In this document: one piece after another, positions 62,262 to 64,000 of the stretch
Layout of the letters: each line of letters opens with the position of its first letter
How positions within the stretch are numbered: position 1 is the stretch's first letter
Source: MPNP01 sp965116235
Lineage (GTDB): Bacteria; Pseudomonadota; Alphaproteobacteria; Rhodobacterales; Rhodobacteraceae
Reading direction: 5' to 3'
Length of the DNA: 64,000 nt
Assembly: GCA_965116235.1 (NCBI GenBank)
Contig: OZ220496.1
Coordinates: 2,294,001-2,358,000, forward strand
Program-made: the position numbers and the translations under genes
Notes under the pieces: model-generated
The model's input: the letters and a program-made list of their open reading frames with translations, nothing else
Told to the model about the DNA's origin: nothing
The model's database searches: none

Positions 62262-63563
62262 TTATTTGGGGTGGGCCGCATCGTCCTTGGTGATTCGCAA
62301 CTCGGTGATCCGATTTCGGACCCGGCCCAGCACCTCAAACTGATATCCAAAAAAGGAGAACATCTCACCGACTTCGGGCAACTGCTGGATTTTGGAAATT
62401 AACAGTCCGGCGATTGTAACAGCCTGATCCTGCGGGAATTCGGTATTGAGCTGTCGATTGATTTCTCGAACCGTTACGGAGCCGTCTATCCGATACTGAC
62501 CGGCTCGTTCTTCAATCAGTTCCGGAACGGTTTCAGGATCGTGCTCATCAACAATCTCACCGACGATCTCTTCAATAATGTCTTCAAGCGTAACCAAACC
62601 TTGAATGGCGCCATACTCGTCAACCACTAGAGCGAAGTGTGTTCGCTTGTCAAGAAAGTCCTGCATTTGAACTCCAAGAGGAGTCGTTTCACGAATGAAA
62701 TACGGGTCTTTCAAGTCTTCATGCCAGCGCCTGCCATCTGTCGGTTCTGAGGTTTCATTTTCCTTCATTTTCCAATAGTTGCGATACAGATCCTTCACAT
62801 GCGCTATCTTTATGATGTTTTCCGGCTGATTCTGATAGACCGGCAATCTTGAGTGCGGAGTTTGCAGGCATTGAGCCAGAATACTCTCAAACTTGTCATC
62901 GCAATTGAGCACTTCGATCTCGGACCGATGGCGCATGACTTCTTCGACAGTCCGATTGGGAAAGTCCAGAGCTCCCGATACACGCATTTGGTCTTCTCGG
63001 TCAAACATGCCTGATGGAATCTCGAGTTCAATGCGGCCAATTATTTCTTCCTGGACATCCTCGATGCTATCCGACTTGTTTTCAGCGATGCCCAACAGCC
63101 CTAAGATCTTGGTAACAAAAAACTCAATGATGCTGACGACCGGCGAAAAAATGACGATGAAGGGAGCGATCACGCGGGATGCCTTATGGGCTGCCAGTTC
63201 GGGTCGAGCAATCGCGTAGCTTTTCGGAAGGATTTCAGCAAAAATCAGCAGAACAGTCGTCATGACAAGTGTTGTAATCAGCACGCCGCTGTCGCCAAAA
63301 ATGGCCACAAACATATTCGTGGCAACGGATGCAGCCAATATGTTGACAAGGTTGTTCCCCAGCAGCACACCACCAATCAGCCGTTTTCGGTTGCTGGTAA
63401 TCTTCAGCGCCTTTTGGGCTCCCTTGTTGCCGCGCTCGGCCTGAATCTTCAGTTTGCCCCGAGAGGCGGAGGTCAAGGCCGTTTCGGAACCCGAAAAAAT
63501 TCCTGAAAGGATGATGAGAAGCAGTATGAAGGCCGAATAGGCTATGATGTTGTCGACTGGCAT
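62262..63563 (-). CDS. HlyC/CorC-family CNNM transporter-like protein
   Basis: 433 residues. An N-terminal CNNM/DUF21 membrane domain with four segments (FILLLIILSGIFSGSETALTSAS near 11-33, then GVLLGNNLVNILAASVATN) is followed by two CBS domains (about 205-330, VMRHRSEIEVL and RTHFALVVDEYGAIQGLVTLEDIIEEIVGEI) and a C-terminal CorC_HlyC domain (about 345-425). Members are linked to Mg2+/Co2+ efflux or Na+-coupled Mg export. It lies upstream of ialB and downstream of xerD on the same strand. Confidence 0.92.
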   Translation of the reverse strand: MPVDNIIAYSAFILLLIILSGIFSGSETALTSASRGKLKIQAERGNKGAQKALKITSNRKRLIGGVLLGNNLVNILAASVATNMFVAIFGDSGVLITTLVMTTVLLIFAEILPKSYAIARPELAAHKASRVIAPFIVIFSPVVSIIEFFVTKILGLLGIAENKSDSIEDVQEEIIGRIELEIPSGMFDREDQMRVSGALDFPNRTVEEVMRHRSEIEVLNCDDKFESILAQCLQTPHSRLPVYQNQPENIIKIAHVKDLYRNYWKMKENETSEPTDGRRWHEDLKDPYFIRETTPLGVQMQDFLDKRTHFALVVDEYGAIQGLVTLEDIIEEIVGEIVDEHDPETVPELIEERAGQYRIDGSVTVREINRQLNTEFPQDQAVTIAGLLISKIQQLPEVGEMFSFFGYQFEVLGRVRNRITELRITKDDAAHPK

Positions 63564-63639
63564 GACAGACTTTCTTTCACGTGCTTAGGATCTCGGATAT
63601 CATTCATTCTGCAGGCGGTCGGAGTGAGTGCAAATTCAA

Positions 63640-64000
63640 TCAGCTCTTGCTCGCGAGGGGGTGCTTTTGGAGAACCGTGTTCTTGAGATGCTCATCCACG
63701 ACGTGTGTGTAAATCTCCGTCGTTCCGATTTCTGCATGGCCCAGCAGTTCCTGAATAATCCGCAAATCGGCTCCATTGGTCAACAGATGTGTTGCAAACG
63801 AGTGGCGAAGTACATGAGGAGAGAGCTGGTCTGGCGCCATTCCGATGGACTGACCAATTTCACGAATGAGCGTGAATGCTCGAACCCGGCTCAAATGCCC
63901 ATGGCCGCGGCCGGATGGAAACAGGTAAATCGATGAGGACGTTTTTCGTTTACCTGCTGCCTGCCGCTTTTCAAGCTGCCGAAGCCAGCCTTCAATAGCC
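63640..64000 (-). CDS. xerD: Tyrosine recombinase XerD, C-terminal part (enters from window end)
   Basis: The last ~120 codons of a tyrosine recombinase, reading from beyond base 64000. Catalytic residues visible are HVLRHSFATHLL (the His-x-x-Arg box, with Arg and His), LLGHAEIGTTEIYTHV (His and the nucleophilic Tyr). The SGRGHGHLSRVRAF segment before it is typical of XerD in alphaproteobacteria. XerD with XerC resolves chromosome dimers at dif. XerC or a plain integrase cannot be fully excluded from this fragment. Confidence 0.85.
   Translation of the reverse strand, partial: AIEGWLRQLEKRQAAGKRKTSSSIYLFPSGRGHGHLSRVRAFTLIREIGQSIGMAPDQLSPHVLRHSFATHLLTNGADLRIIQELLGHAEIGTTEIYTHVVDEHLKNTVLQKHPLASKS

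Overview
The window reads as a chromosomal segment of an alphaproteobacterium. Gene orders resembling those I remember from Rhodobacterales and their relatives are: the zapA/coiled-coil pair next to tkt-gap-pgk; ppiD-trpE-trpG-trpD-trpC-moaC-moeA; gltA near gltX; rplU-rpmA-obgE-proB-proA; and pstS-pstC-pstA with long permeases. Other alphaproteobacterial marks are an IalB-family protein, a DctPQM TRAP transporter and a DUF1513/imelysin cluster. Base composition is middling over most of the window. It is visibly G+C-richer from about 14.8 to 20.3 kb, which looks like acquired DNA. No species call is possible from the sequence alone.

Layout. 0-3.7 kb: a zinc-uptake locus (znuC start, znuA with a large His/Asp/Glu tandem repeat, znuB) split around a broken IS1595-type transposase. 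3.7-14.8 kb: ftsB, pgk, gap, tkt, a zapA pair, a grx/bolA pair, a LysR regulator and glnE. 14.8-20.4 kb: a GC-rich island with a decayed IS4-type transposase and a 960-residue autotransporter that carries a G10 tract inside its leader and a G9 tract in front of it. 20.4-40.7 kb: gltA, an unknown membrane-anchored coiled-coil protein, gltX, the trp/moa operon, ppiD, a TRAP transporter/aminotransferase operon with a G12 tract upstream, a photolyase, a second aminotransferase and a cold-shock protein. 40.7-47.4 kb: an imelysin-diheme oxidoreductase-imelysin-DUF1513 operon behind a clear sigma70-like promoter, bracketed by two short non-autonomous transposable elements, then tRNA-Ser(CGA). 47.5-51.4 kb: pstSCA behind a Pho box but without pstB. 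51.5-64 kb: ribosomal proteins L21 (with an unusual acidic extension) and L27, obgE, proBA, two cell-wall enzymes, lpxD with a dedicated ACP and ketosynthase, IalB, a CorC/HlyC protein and the C-terminal part of XerD.

The most original observation is a pair of MITE-like elements (41163-41306 and 46951-47195). They share a GGGGCTTAT terminal inverted repeat and are each flanked by a perfect 8-bp target duplication (TTATTTTG and TTAAGGAA). No full-length parent element is visible here; the IS1595-type fragment at 1.9 kb belongs to a family known to make 8-bp duplications but shows no matching ends. The second is a set of long homopolymeric G/C tracts (9-12 bases) at or near surface or transport genes, which suggests slipped-strand phase variation, most strongly for the autotransporter.

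The genes form sensible units: zinc uptake; central carbon metabolism; Z-ring organisation; tryptophan and molybdopterin synthesis; TRAP import coupled to transamination; probable iron acquisition; phosphate uptake; translation with proline synthesis; and envelope biogenesis (D,D- and L,D-peptidoglycan enzymes, lipid A acylation with a dedicated acyl carrier).
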